From Certhia americana (lineage: Eukaryota; Chordata; Aves; Passeriformes; Certhiidae), in contig JAGMWU010000063.1 in NCBI GenBank assembly GCA_018697195.1, positions 113,820 through 177,819 on the forward strand: a DNA stretch of 64,000 bases. The letters run 5' to 3'. Position 1 is the first letter of the stretch. Each line of letters starts with the position of its first letter. A model generated the notes under the pieces. That model did no database searches, had not been told where the DNA came from, and worked only from the letters and a program-made list of their open reading frames with translations. Positions 45,210 through 57,151 of this stretch are shown here, one piece after another. The position numbers and the translations under genes were made by a program.

Positions 45210-46010
45210 TAGATTTTGATTGTACTGTATTTTTAAACTGAAATTGATTATTCCTTTTTAATAAAAAATTGAATGTATGTTTTAATTAAAAAATGATTAT
45301 TTGTTTTGCTTTCCCTTATTCCTTTCCCTTCTCTTTTTCCTACTTATCTTTTCCTGTCTAATTTTCTGTATCTGTTTTCTGGGATATGCTACCAACATTG
45401 GCGAGTCCTGAAGACTTCAGAACAGCGCTACTAATGGAGCTCTCTTGACGACGAGTTATGGGGTGGTATAAGAGACAGTCCGAAGTTTCCCTCATTTGCC
45501 TCATGACTGTCTCGGTTACAGAGACTATGACCCCAAGGACTCCATTCACTTTGGACAGTGGCTCTGGGCTGGTAGAGGTGGATGTTTGCCAAATGATTGT
45601 TTGCAGGTGTGCTTGTTGTACCGCCACGGTATGCTGCTCCAGGCAGGTACTGGCGAGTAATGGTCCGTTCTGCATGTTTACATCTCCTTCTCATGACAAC
45701 AGTTCTCCACACAATAGTACTGCTCAGCTTATTGCTTTGGCGAGATGCTGCTCTCTTTGGCAAAAGGCTATAAAAAGTGATTTTTCTGCAAAGGACTTTT
45801 GAGATCTCCCCACAGAAGGAAGACACATCTATGGGCAGAAGGCCTTGAGGACATTGTCTCTCTGTTGGTAGCTATACCCCTCTTTTGCTCTTTACTTTGT
45901 TTTCTTTATCTCTCTCTCTCTTCTGTCTCATAATTATTGTTGGCACTTAACAGAAGTGCACTGCTGTGATTAAACTGAAAGTCCCCTTTGCTGTGTGTCT
46001 TTTACACTCC
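45210..46010 (+). mobile_element. Probable 3' LTR of the ERV-L-like element
   Basis: After env the sequence is AT-rich to about 45350, then contains a TATA-like ggctataaaaagtg (45766-45779) and an attaaac that could serve as polyadenylation signal (45972) before ending near 46010 against a minus-strand gag. This fits U3-R-U5 of the element, but no second copy exists in the window to define the ends. Confidence 0.5.
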
Positions 46011-46014
46011 AAGA

Positions 46015-46765
46015 TCAGAAAAACAAATCATCACAACCCCCGCTTGTACTAGCGGATCGTGACACAGGGACCTTGGGTTTCATTTCATGTTGTGAACAAT
46101 CTCTTTTGAGATGCCCATGTTCGCTGTATTGAAAATATGGACCAGGACCTTGTGGTTTTGGGTTTTGAGGCACAATTTGCAATGCAGCCAGAGCCTGTGC
46201 TATTCCCTGTCCTACTGCCTGTTCCTGCAGGATAGCTGAATGTTTGGGAGTACCAATGCAGTTACAAGCCTCTATCATTTGCATTAAAGTTGGCTCAGGG
46301 TCAGTAGGAAGGGTACGCAGCACTTTCTTGCATTCAGAATTAGCATTTGACATGCTTAATTTTAACAATTCCTCTTTTGCTTTCTCTTCTGTAATTTGTC
46401 TTTCAATAGCAAGTTTAAGGCAGTCAATGAATTTCATATATGGTTCACTAGGTCCTTGTCTAATTTCTACAAAATCCTATGTTGTTGTATTCCCATCAGG
46501 CACCTGGATCAGTGCTTTCCTTGCAGCATTTTTAATATCATCTAGCACTGGCCTGGGGAGGATAGCAGCCTGATCAGGTTGGATATGTGCCCCCTCCACT
46601 GCCAGGTGTTCCAGAGTTAGTATGGCCCATGCCAGGTCCCTGGCATAAGTGGGCAATAATTGATTAAGCAATCTTTTCCACCCCCCTTCCCATAACGTAT
46701 ATTTAGTTGGCAACAATAACACAGTGTCACAGTTTCAGTTTGAAACTGGACAGAAACATCAATTA
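46015..46765 (-). pseudogene. gag: Beta-like gag, capsid C-terminus and nucleocapsid
   Basis: On the minus strand, capsid reads WEGGWKRLLNQLLPTYARDL and AAILPRPVLDDIKNAARKAL (46722-46477), then KFIDCLKLAIERQITEEKAK to LMQMIEACNCIG (46437 on), the major-homology/C-terminal region of a beta-like Gag. The nucleocapsid knuckle reads PYFQYSEHGHLKRDC, in which the first two Cys positions are Tyr while His and the last Cys remain. The frame ends at 46015 against the ERV-L-like LTR. The N-terminal part is displaced to 50123-50245 by the type-1 LTR. Confidence 0.78.
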
Positions 46766-47394
46766 TGTCTAGTGGTTTAGATTTGCCAATTTGAGATTTA
46801 CTGGCCAACACACCAATTAATGTGGTAGGTTTAGTTTTTGCTGTGAGATAGGATTAGGAGAAAAAGCAAAACATGTTTTAACTTGAAAGGGTATAAAGAA
46901 AACTTTATTAACAGAGTTAAAAGGAACATAATAAGAAAAAATCAGAATAAAACCTTCAGAACACCTTTTCTCTCCCTCTCTACAATATTCTTTTCTACTG
47001 ACAATGTAGAGACAAAAACGTGGGCCTTTTAGTCAGTTTGTTACCTCTGAAACAGTTTCTTCAGTTCACTTAGGGAGAAGTTTTTCTTGCCATACTACGG
47101 AGACTTTTTTACAAGAAAATAATTTTTCTTGTGGCTTCAATGTTACTGCGAACTGCCACCCAGGACTGGAAAACTCTGTTTGCAGTGTGGAAGTCCTTCC
47201 TATGTCTTGCAGTTTTTCTCACAGCTGTTTTCACAGGCCATTTCAATTTACTGGGGTGCTATTTTAAGGATGAGCTGTTCTAGTATAGAGCAAAAGTTCT
47301 CTTTGTCCATCTCTGGGACTATAGGTCTTCCACTACTTTCCCCAGGGCAAAGTTTCTCATTTCCTTATGTTCAAGTTTCTCACTAGATCTACAG

Positions 47395-48329
47395 CAACAT
47401 GCATCTGCTTCAACTACTGTACTGTGACCTCAGCCCACAAGTGAACCAGAATGCTACATCCCCACAATGCATCTCTATGAGTGTGAAATACAAAGTTATA
47501 GTTCGTGTTGGGTAAATAAAAATAATTGGTGTAATTGTGATTGTGAAATATGTGGAATACAGTCATGGCACAGTTATAAAGATGAGTTATAATAAACATG
47601 GAAAGCAAAGCATGGAAGGCCTTTTGAACTAATCTTTTGTTCACAATTAACTACTACAGATCTTAAGCTGTTTTGTAGTAATAATATGTAAATTATAACT
47701 TTAGATATTACTTCTTTTGACAAATACTTTATACTTGTAATTTAGCCTTAAGCTGTCTTGTAATAAGAACTTTTGAATTATAGTTTTAGAATACAGCTTT
47801 GTATTAAGGATTTTTAAAACTATAGGTTTAGAATGTATGAAAGGTTTTAACAAAAGAAGGAAGTGAGCCTATCTCACAATTCCTAACAAAACTGTGAAGA
47901 AAACAGCCTGAGAAAGGAAGATGGACATCAACTCACTGACTAATGGTTTTGAAAAGGGAAGCTGGGCACCACCATCTGGGGTATGCATCCCAGGATGTAC
48001 ATCCTGAAAGGAATGGATCACAATGGAGTATAGAGATTGTGAAGAAACCAGCTATCACTATCATTGATTTTACATCCTGAAGTATGCATCATGAGAGTAA
48101 TGGATCACAATGAAATACAGAATTGTGATGCAAAAACTGGAATTAGAAACTGCTGAGAAAGCCTACAGATGTACATATAAATACCAGCAGGCCTCAGCAT
48201 TCGGTGTGCAGTTGGAAAGAGAGATCCCACTTCTGCACCCAGCGCTGCTTTCCTTATATTTTACCATATTAATTAATGAATTGAATTACTGCTTGATATA
48301 TTGGCTGAGTCAAGCTCCTCATTTTTAAC
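47395..48329 (+). mobile_element. LTR-like insertion with tandem U3 repeats
   Basis: The surrounding type-1 LTR aligns with the 29.4-kb copy on both sides but not here. The block has a TATA-like tacatataaatacc (48172-48185) and two diverged copies of tacatcctgaa...ggatcacaatg (47999-48050 and 48070-48125), as in duplicated U3 enhancers. It ends near tttttaaca (48329). No target duplication was found, so the boundaries are approximate. Confidence 0.5.
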
Positions 48330-48502
48330 ATGAGTTACAAGGAAACAAAGTCAAATATGTCTTCACCATAGCTTTACAGGATTTGAAGTCAAGCTTAAAA
48401 CATCTCTTCAACTCCTTCTATCTGGAATTAACTCTTTCTTTACTGACCTCAGAGTCCCATGTTATTATCTGTATGTGTTCACCTTTTTTTCCTTTTCCTA
48501 AT

Positions 48503-49262
48503 TGTTGGGGTTTGAGTTATTTTCTTATAGAATTTTTTCCCAGAAGTTGCTAAGAAGCTAATGGCTGGGTGCTTTTTGGTGCTCATGGGTGCTTAGGACC
48601 AAACAAAAGAAGCAGCTAGGCAGAGACAGGGAGGCACCATCTTCACTTCACTCTGGGCAGTTTTGCTGCGCTCGGAAAAACGGCCGGGGCTGCTCGTCTC
48701 GGCGCGGCGGAGAGCTCTCACCATCCTCCACCTGGAACTCGGTCGGACCACCGTCTCTTCGTGTGTCCCCCGGGATTTTGGGAACCCGTTCCGTCCCTGT
48801 CCGGTCAGGAGCTCCTTCTCCCTGCCCTGCACCCACGGCTTCTTCAGTTTTGTTCGAGGTCTCCCTACGCTGTATTTTCTGCAGCCCCTGCCCAGCCGGG
48901 GCACTTTCCAACAGCTCCAGCCACTGTCAACCCTCGGATACATCTCATCCTTCCAGGACTGCTGCTAGCTTTAGTAGCTTGTAACGGTACTGAGGGGGGT
49001 GGGGGGGTGCCAGAAGAAAATTTGGAACTGGGTTGTTGTTTTTTTTTCTCTTTTCTTCTCTAGTTCTGTTTGTTGTCAATATTATAGTTATTATTGTTAA
49101 TTTACCTTGTTAGACTAACTAGTAAAGAACTGTTATTCCTACCCTCATATCGTTGCCTGAGACCTCCCCTTCAATTTTCGGATTATAACAAAATCCAAGG
49201 GAAGTTTCCATTTTTTTTTTTTTGGTTCCTAGCAGACACCCCTGTCTTTCCAAACCAAGACA
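48503..49262 (+). mobile_element. Type-2 solo LTR, full length
   Basis: It starts TGTTGGGGTTTGAG and ends CCAAGACA, 760 bp, flanked by a perfect 5-bp duplication CTAAT (48498-48502 and 49263-49267). It has a GC-rich centre with long open frames that are also present in the 15.9-kb copy, and a gttattcctaccctca stretch near the end. This is the reference copy of the family. Confidence 0.93.
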
Positions 49263-50008
49263 CTAATTTAGGAAAGAAATAGTATTAGTAAAGTCATTTG
49301 CTCTCAAGCTTTACCATTAACTGAAAGAGTTCTATAAAGTCTTGCAACACTGAAAAGCTGATCTGGTCCAAGCTCTGCATTGGGAACATGGCTCGCAGTG
49401 CTTCCCTGCTGGCCACATGGTCCCTGCCAGCACTGGACAAGCCACCCCGACTCTGCTGGGGTGATGAAAACAGGAAAAAAGAAACAACTGTTGTTGATGC
49501 TTTTATCCTTCTGTCTGTAGTAAAGCTGCCTTAAAGCAGATGAGCACACAAAATTCATTGCCAGCCATGCCGAGGTGTCTGTGTGAGTTCGCCCTGGCCC
49601 CTCCTATCCTGGCCACATGGCTGGTCCCAGTCTGTAATGATGGTGTCTGCACAGCTGCTCCTGGCTCCTGGGCCACTCTCTCTTAAGCTGCTCCTTGTGC
49701 TGACAGTCTCTGTCTGGCACAGTCCAGCAGGCTCTGTTAAGTAAGAGCTTGTCTCTGCTAGCAAAGAGCCCGAGCCATCTGCCAAGATAGGGCCTGGTGA
49801 ACTCTTCGGTAAAGGCCCAAAAGCTCCTCAGTGAGGGGTTCAGCAGCTCTTCACTGAGGGGTTCGGGACCCTCCTCACCACCCCTCCAGAGACAGAAAAA
49901 AATCTCGTCCGGGCCCCAGGAGCCAGCCCGGACCCAGCCATGCGGGCCGAGCTGAAACCAGCCCCCGGACCCCAGCCCACCATCACCGAGGCCGGAGAGG
50001 AAGAAAGC
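49263..50008. other. GC-rich 5' part of the type-1 LTR
   Basis: No gene. The stretch is GC-rich from 49370 on and corresponds in position, though loosely in sequence, to the GC-rich centre of the 29.4-kb LTR. A duplicated tcctcagtgaggggttc-like motif occurs at 49828-49866. Confidence 0.45.
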
Positions 50009-50122
50009 TATTAGTTCTTTTTCATCTTAAGATGTGTATTTACAAAAGGGTATCCACTCTTTTCATTGGCCTAATCAGGCGTTAATATTACAAAATTGTC
50101 TAATTAGAGCCAACCCAGAACA

Positions 50123-50245
50123 CACAGTCATAATATACTTTAAATCATGAGGAGTCAGTACGAGCTGTAGAAGTAGCTCTAATCAGATTGTTAAAGAAAG
50201 GGGAATTTCTTCCATAATCCTTAGCTGGCATACACAACACTTTTA
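50123..50245 (-). pseudogene. gag: Beta-like gag, capsid N-terminal fragment
   Basis: On the minus strand it reads MPAKDYGRNSPFFNNLIRAT, a capsid segment of the same type as 46015-46765, and stops where the type-1 LTR begins at 50122. Its upstream part is cut at 50246 by the type-4 provirus. It confirms that the LTR at 46766-50122 lies within one gag. Confidence 0.6.
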
Positions 50246-50830
50246 TGTTAGGAATGAGTTCCTGAGTTTGCTAAATTGGTTGTAATAAGTTCCTAAGTTC
50301 ATTAAATTAGTTGTTGGTTGATGCTGTTCTCGTGTTAATTGTTAAATTAGTTGTTAGTTGATGCTGTTCCTAAGTCTGTAAGTCAAATCTCGTGTTAATT
50401 GTTAATAGAATAAATTACCTTGTCCCCCCCCAACTGTACTTTCCCTATCCCGTCGGGAAATGCCACCACTGCTCTCCAAAACAATGCCCACCACTAAGGA
50501 GGGGGGGAGACAACCACCATGAATATGCAAATGTGAAAGACACAAGAGCCCATTTGACACAAAATGCCTCTAAAACAACGAGCCTACGTGACATCTCGAA
50601 AAACCAACAACATACTGCATCTGAGAAAAGGCTGAGCAATCCCCCCACAGCATTTTTCGATTCAGACTGTGGTCACCATAACCTGAATGGGAGTCGACTA
50701 GAGTGACACCCCTGGACTGCGAGCGAGCCATTGTCTTCCTGAGGACTCTTGTGAGGACAGAAGCCCCAGCTCTGCCCTGAGCTTTCCTCCTCCCCCACAT
50801 CTTCTACGGGAGCAGCGGCGGTGTGCGCAA
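50246..50830 (+). repeat. 5' LTR (type 4)
   Basis: The first 215 bp match the 3' LTR at 56520 on, including repeated ttaaattagttgttRgttgatgctg units (50303-50365). The rest matches, in opposite orientation, the copy at 57152-57798 up to gggagcagcggcggtgtg near 50832. The R/U5 part with aataaaggcc seen in the other copies is missing here. Confidence 0.8.
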
Positions 50831-52145
50831 CCGGCTTGTCCATGGTAGCCACACCTGAAGAGGACCAGAAGACTGGACGGCCGCCCGCCCTCTAGGACCT
50901 CCAGGACAGCTGGCTATCTGGACCAAAGAAATCAGTTTGGGACCAGTGACGCTGAGGAGCACCGGAAGCGTAAATAACTCCCGTGGCAGGAGTAGGAGGC
51001 GAGCGAGTGCGGTGTGAATAAGACGAGGACCAGCAGCTCGGAACCCCCGAAGCGAGTAACCCCCGAAGCGAGTGAGGACCTCTCATTACCATGGTTCCAG
51101 ACTCTCGTGAGAGGGACGGCCGGGAACAGGGGGAAAGGAGTGAGGGCCTACCAAGGCCTAGTGAGTGATCAAGGTGCCTCCTAAAAAGATTGAGGAAGTC
51201 CCACCTCCGGGCGTGCGGAGGAAGATCCTGGTGTGAGTCGCACGCATTGGGGTAGGCCCCCCCCCCCTTAAGGAAAGGGCTGTAGCAACCTTGGTGACTC
51301 CGGGCGCACGGTGGCCTAGGTATTGAGTGAGTTGTGCGCAGTTTTTGTACAGGGTATCCCCAGGCACTGCCAGAGCCAAGTGTCCAGGAGTTCCCCGATC
51401 CCCAGGGGCGGACCAGATGCGCTGTAGGTGGCGTGCTGCCGCAGCTCAAAGGGAAGGAGACTGTAAACCCACTGCTCTGGGCACAAGGGTGGGGAGTCTG
51501 AGATGGCAGGCAAGGCAGGCATCACACATACCCACACACATCCCTTTAACCAAGGCCATTCCGCTAGGGAGGGGTGGTCAAGCCGGGTCGGTGGAAGGTA
51601 AAGGAGTCAGGCCCCGCTTGGGTACGTACCCCCGGGTAACCCCTGAGAGTCTTTTTGTTCCTTCCCGACTCTTCAGAAAAAACTCAGGAAGGAGACGGCA
51701 TTAGGGACAGGACTGCTCTAGCCCGAGGAGCGGACTATAGGTCCGGCCTGGTGGGAGGCTAGGCAATGGGAAGGCCTGAGGCCTGAAAGGAGAACCCTAG
51801 TGCTAGGGACCCCGGCAGCGTCGACAAAGCCTGATCAGAGTCCCGTGGGGGCGAGGCACGGGGGTATGTAGGGGGGTCCCATCAATAGGAGGGACTCCAA
51901 AGGTCCAGAAGGGGTGTTGGGCCTTACGGTATGAGTGAGTATAGGAGTGAGTGAACCCCCATTCTTTGCCTTATGATATGAGCAAGTAAGTGATTGGACC
52001 CTATCCCCAGTGAGTTTGAGAGAAGTGAGAATTAGTAGAAAAAGTGTGAGTTGTGAGTTTAAGTTGGTTAAAAGAGGATTTGGTTTTGGTCAGTTAAGAA
52101 TTAAGTTAGGGAAATATAGGATAAAATCAGTTAACAAGAGAACCA
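50831..52145 (+). other. Leader of the type-4 provirus, gag deleted
   Basis: No coding region is seen. The stretch is GC-rich to about 51880 and has many gtgagt or gcgagtg repeats (51000-51080, 51930-52050). It is noteworthy that RT sequence begins directly at about 52148 without gag or protease. Confidence 0.55.
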
Positions 52146-52147
52146 TC

Positions 52148-55036
52148 AGCAGGCACCCTGTTGTACCCAACCCCTACACATTGTTAAGCCAAATTCCACC
52201 GGAGCATGCTTGGTTTACAATTATAGATCTGAAAGATGCATTTTGGGCATGTCCTCCAGCAAAAGAATGCCGTGACTGATTTGCATTTGAGTGGGAAGAT
52301 CGTGACACAAAAAACCCCAGGAGTTAAGGTGGACCCATTTACCCCAAGGGTTCACAGAGTCCCCAAACCTTTTTGGGCAAGCCCTAGAGAGATTACTAGA
52401 ACAATTTACCCCCGAAAAGGAAGTACAAATTTTACAGTATGTTGATGATGTGTTAATATCTGGAGAAAGACAGGGAGAAGTTAAGGCGACCAGCATCCAG
52501 CTTTTGAACTTTTTAGGGGAGAAAGGCCTAAAGGTGTCCCAGGCCAAATTACAATTTGTGGAATCTGAACTAATATATCTTGGCCACATAATTGGAAAGG
52601 GGTACAAAAAAATTAAGCCCTGAGAGAAACTCGGGCATTCTATCCATCTCTGCTCCTAAAACGAAAAGAGACATAAGAAAGCTCTTAGGTTGATTTGGGT
52701 ACTGCAAGCTGTGGTTAGACCAATATACTCAAAGTGTCACTTTTCTCTACAACAAATTAGTGAAACCTGACCCAGTAAAATGGACAGCAGAGGATGAGGA
52801 ACGATTACAAGATCTAAAAGATAAATTATCCTCAGCACCGGTCCTAAGCCTACCTGACCTCAAAAAGACCTTTGATCTATTTGTAAACACTGAGAAAGGA
52901 ATAGCATATGGGGTACTAACCCAGGAGTGGGGAGGAAGCAAGAAGCCCGTTGCCTATCTGTCAAAACTATTAGACCCAGTGGCTAGGGGGTGGCTAACTT
53001 GCTTGCAAGCAATCGCTGCTACTGCTGTCCTACTAGAAGAAGCTCAAAAGTTACCTTTGCAAGGAAAAATCAGAATACATACACCGCATGATCTAAAAAC
53101 AGTCCTAAGTCACAGAGCTCAACACTAGCTGACTGATTCCAGGATATTGAAATACAAAATTATCGTGATGAGCACTGATAACTTAGAACTGAGCACATCC
53201 AAAAGTCTAAATCCAGCATAGTTTCTATCAGGGGAACCCCTAGATGATTTAGAACATAATTGCATTGAACTAATAGACCTACAGACCAAGGTGAGAGAGG
53301 ACTTGGAGGATATCCCCTTACCTTATGGGAAAATTCTTTTTATTGATGGGTCTTATAGAGTAACAGAGGGAAAAAGAGTATTAGGGTATGCCATCATAGA
53401 AGGAACTCACAAGACGGTTGCAGAAAAAGGGAAGTTACCATCAAACTGGTCAGCTCAGTGCTGTGAGATCTATGCACTAAGGAGAGGGTTAGACTTGCTA
53501 GAAAGAGATCAAGGAACTATTTACACAGATTCACAGTATGCATTTGGAATAGTCCATACCTTCGATAAGATCTGGGAGGAATGAGGATACTTAAATTCAA
53601 AGGGGAAAAACCTGGTACATAAGGAGTTAATAAACTTAGTATTAGAATCACTGCACAAGCCCACAGAAATAGCAGTTGTACATATCAAGGGACATCAGAA
53701 AGGAGACAATTGAAGTAAAAGGAAATCAGCTCGCAGACCGAATAGCTAAAGAAGCTGCTTTAGACTCAGGGGAGCCAATAAAAATCTTTAGACTGGAAGA
53801 ATCATCACATAAAGAGGAAGAGGGGGAGAAGCCGACATTCAGTGAAAAGGAGTTAAGGAAAATAAAAGAATTAGGATTACGCCAAGGAGAACAAGGGGAA
53901 TGGCTGACATCTGATGGGCGTAAATTCCTAAATAAAGCCCTAGCCCTAAGAATATTAGCAGAGATACATGAGTTAACTCACTGGGGAATCCAAGGGTTAT
54001 GTGACCACTTTCTAAGGGAAAATATATGTATTGGAGTATATGAATTGGCAAAAGCTTTCACAAAAAGATGTGTCACCTGCCAAAAAGTAGATCAAAAAGT
54101 AATGAGGAAAACAACACCTGGGGGGGGAAGGAGTTAACTTTAAGACCATTTCAAAATATGCAAATAGATTTTACTGAAATGCCTTCTGTACAAGGGTATA
54201 AACACCTGTTAGTAATGGTAGACCATCTTACCCATTGGGTAGAAGCCTTCCCCACTAAAAAAGAAACTGCAGAAGTGGTTATAAAAATAATCTTGGAGGA
54301 AATCGTTCCTCGATACGGGCTGGTAAATAATATTGATTCAGACCGAGGTCCACACTTTATCGCTCAAACCCTACACGGCATGATTAAAGCTTTAGGGATG
54401 AAATGGATGTTGCACACTCCATGGCACCCTCCAAGTTCGGGGAGGGTTGAGAGAATGAACAAGACCCTCAAGAATGTATTAACAAAACTAATTTCTGAAA
54501 CCCAGATGAATTGGCTTAAATGTCTACCACTCGCCCTTTTGCGAATTAGAACAAGACCTCGGTCTGACATAGGAGTCTCTCCATATGAAATTATGTTTGG
54601 ACTCCCTTTCCTTATTACCCATTTCAGCACAGGGAATTATTTGGAAGGAGAAATAACCACCCAAAGGTATTTAGAGACAATCGGGAAGACACTAAGGGAT
54701 CTTAGGAAGAAAGGATACCTCCCTCAAACCTCTCTCCTTGATGTGGACATGCACCAAATTAGTTCCGGGGATTGGGTACTGATAAAATCGTGGAACAACA
54801 TCCCACAAACTCCTAGGTTTGAAGGCCCATTCCAAGTACTACTTACTACACACACTGCGGTGAGGACTCGAGAACGGGGCTGGACACATATTTCCTGAGT
54901 GAAAGGACCAGTACCACCTCCTAGCAGCGAACGTGATTCTGTGACACCATCAGTAGATGCTCCTGAGTGGACCACTATCCCACACCCTGAGAACCTTAAA
55001 ATAACTTTTAAAAGAAAAGCCAAGCAGGACGACTAA
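52148..55036 (+). pseudogene. pol: Pol (RT from palm, RNase H, integrase) of type-4 provirus
   Basis: RT starts at HPVVPNPYTLLSQIPPEHAW and has the active site LQYVDDVLISGERQGEVK (52432 on) after frame changes. Connection is open 52760-53125. RNase H reads ILFIDGSYRVTEGKR and IYTDSQYAFGIV (53325-53550). Integrase has its His-Cys region (IHELTHWG and RCVTCQK, 53965-54080). A long core and C-terminal frame at 54068-54896 contains MQIDFTEMP, DSDRGPHFIAQT and GRVERMNKTL, so all three catalytic acidic residues are present, plus RFEGPFQVLLTTHTAV. A TGA at 54896-54898 is followed in frame by another 45 codons to 55034. It is the best preserved integrase in the window. Confidence 0.85.
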
Positions 55037-55390
55037 GAAAGTCCATACGAAGAATTGAGTAGTATTCTGGACAAGCCTAATAGACTGAACTGTTGCAAAT
55101 GTTAACGTTGTGATACTGTTTAGCAAGTGTTAAAAGAGGGTTTGCAAGTTGAAGGGTTAAGGTTGTGTTGCCTTTCAATAAGTGTTTCTTTGTTCATCAC
55201 AATTTCCCCTCTAAGGAGACCCTAACTCTGACACAAGGGCGGATCTCTTGCAGAGCATTCCCTAAAAGGTAATTAAATTAAAAAGGAGTGGAAAAAAAAN
55301 AAAAAAAACTGATTCCAAGAGAAGACTCTAATGCAGGTTTAGAAAGTCTCCCTGTTCCCCAAGTGGCAAGACCAGGTGAGGTCAAGCGAG

Positions 55391-56479
55391 ATGGCTCATA
55401 CTGGACTCTTGGGAGGGATCATGCTGATCCTACTTATAAACGACATTCTAGGGAGTGAAGAAGATGCCTGCAGCAAATGTTGCCACCCTCTCTATGATGG
55501 AGAAAACCTTGAGTCTCTTTTGAGAGTTCATACAAACCTGAATCGTAATTGTTATGACCACTCCCAATTAACCACCTGTCAGGAGGACGGGAGAGTTTAT
55601 TGGCCTGTGAGAAACACTGCCTCTTTTAAGCAGCGTCTATTTGGGGAATGCCCTGTAAGAGACACCTGGCTCTGTTTTGAGCATACAGCTAACCAAAGTA
55701 AGGTGGCAGACCTGGTGAAAGAGAAACCCCTAATAAAACAAGTGGGAAATGATCTAGATATCCCTGTGGGAAATAACTTGTTTATAGACCTAGTAGAAAG
55801 AATAAGTAAAGAACTAAACTTAACTGATTGATGGGTCTGCGGGAGCACGCAAATGATACAAATCTGGCCATGGGAAGGGATCAGCTTAAGCCCATTGGAA
55901 AGCATAAGATGGAAACAAACTAGACAAGAAGCGCAAATCATGAGAGAGAGGGAAAGAGCAATGGGACCTGAGGTCGAAAATAATTGGAAGCTCCTGAGCA
56001 CCTATTCTGGATTTGCGGGAGTACAGCGTACACCAGACTCCCCGGAGACTGGGCAGGAAGTTGCACTGTGGGAATTATTAAACCCGCCTTCTTTCTATTA
56101 TCAAAGGGATCAGGAGCACATCTAGGAGTCCCAGTTTATGACCCAAAAATGGACTCCTTTAATAGATAGTGATTGGTGGGACAACTTTTGGTCATTTAAT
56201 GGGATCTGGTGGAAAAAAGCAGTATTCATAATAACATGTGCAGTCACCGGACTAATACTCCTACTGTGTTCACTTCCCTGCCTAATCCGAGTGGTGACCT
56301 CCACTATCCTAGCCAGTATGCAGCTCCCAAAGATATCCAATCAGAAAAGAACAAAAATTACATTGATAGAGAGTCAAAACCAAGATCAAAAATTAGAGCA
56401 TGAAAATGCTAAAGAAATATATGATCAGTATCAAAAACTAAGGGAATTATATTTCCAAGGGTTCGAAATGAGAAATTGA
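55391..56479 (+). pseudogene. env: Env of type-4 provirus, TM ectodomain truncated
   Basis: ATG 55391 opens a signal peptide (MAHTGLLGGIMLILLIND) and about 145 SU codons, stopping at 55829 within LNLTD-stop. The next frame shows WVCGSTQMIQIWPWEG, then a frame change gives WAGSCTVGIIKPAFFLL (56053-56103). TM is represented only by WWDNFWSFNGIWWKKAVFII, the membrane anchor (CAVTGLILLLCSLPCLI) and a tail with a charged helix ending at 56479. The fusion peptide and heptad region between about 56150 and 56180 are deleted. A purine-rich tract (56500-56518) precedes the 3' LTR. Confidence 0.8.
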
Positions 56480-56519
56480 TGCAGGCTGAAAGCCTGATCA
56501 AAGAAATAGAGGTGGGAAC

Positions 56520-56813
56520 TGTTAGGAATGGGTTCCTGAGTTTGCTAAATTGGTTGTAATAAGCTCCTAAGTTCATTAAATTAGTTGTTGGTTGATGCTG
56601 TTCTTGTGTTGTTAAATTAGTTGTTAGTTGATGCTGTCCCTAAGTTTGTAAGTCAAATCTTGTGTTAATTGTTAACAGAATAAATTACCTTGTCCCCCCC
56701 CAAACTGTACTTTCCCTATCCCGTCAGGAAATGCCGCAGCTGCGTCCACCCCAAAGAGCTGATTTCAATAAAGGCCATATGAAAGGAGCTGATCTCCTGG
56801 CCCTTTTTTTACA
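56520..56813 (+). repeat. 3' LTR (type 4), internally deleted
   Basis: It matches 50246-50460 and then jumps at gcgtccacccc to the R region ttcaataaaggcc (56763-56775), ending ...tttttttaca. About 350 bp of U3 present at 50460-50830 are missing, so the two LTRs are complementary in what they have lost. Confidence 0.75.
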
Positions 56814-57151
56814 TTTCAAGGAGGAGATGCACAACTTTGTCTCTCAGCAGAGCCAAGGCTTCCATTCTCATGAAAGTCCCTAGAAAGACACTTGTTGGCT
56901 TGTGGTTTAAGAGTGTGATTTAGCCTGAGTGCTGTCTAAGTTATGGTGAGAGGACAGAACTCTTCTCAATGATTTTCTGCGGTTTTGCTGGGCTACAGTT
57001 ACAGTTTTTACTCTTTTGTTATATACTGATTTGTTGTTTTGGGGGTCCAAATTGCACCAAAAGCCCCTCATTTGCATGTGGTTCATGTGCAAGTACTTCT
57101 GGGAGCAGTGGCAGTGGTTCCCAATGGAAAGGGTCATGGACACAGGGTAAG
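56814..57151. other. Unassigned flank
   Basis: If the type-4 provirus inserted into the beta-like gag, this should be upstream gag on the minus strand. A minus frame of 78 codons (57143-56907) is open but shows no motif I recognise, so I leave it unassigned. Confidence 0.3.

Larger units (their letters stand above)
46766..50122 (-). mobile_element. Type-1 LTR in gag, itself carrying two insertions
   Basis: Its minus-strand start is TGTTCTGGGTTGGC (complement of 50109-50122) and its end is CCACTAGACA (complement of 46766-46775). The 3' part (46790-47390) matches the 29.4-kb copy, including ataaagttttctttat and aggttttattctg. The body is enlarged by an LTR-like block at about 47395-48329 and by a type-2 solo LTR at 48503-49262. 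Flanks are ctgtg and taatt on the sense strand, giving no target duplication. Capsid sequence lies on both sides, so it is an insertion into gag. Confidence 0.75.
50246..56813 (+). mobile_element. Gamma-like provirus lacking gag and protease
   Basis: Type-4 LTRs start TGTTAGGAATG at 50246 and 56520. Between them are a long leader (50830-52145), pol from mid-RT, and env. Flanks are tttta (50241-50245) and tttca (56814-56818), an imperfect possible 5-bp duplication. No capsid, nucleocapsid or protease sequence is present, so several kilobases were deleted. Confidence 0.85.
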
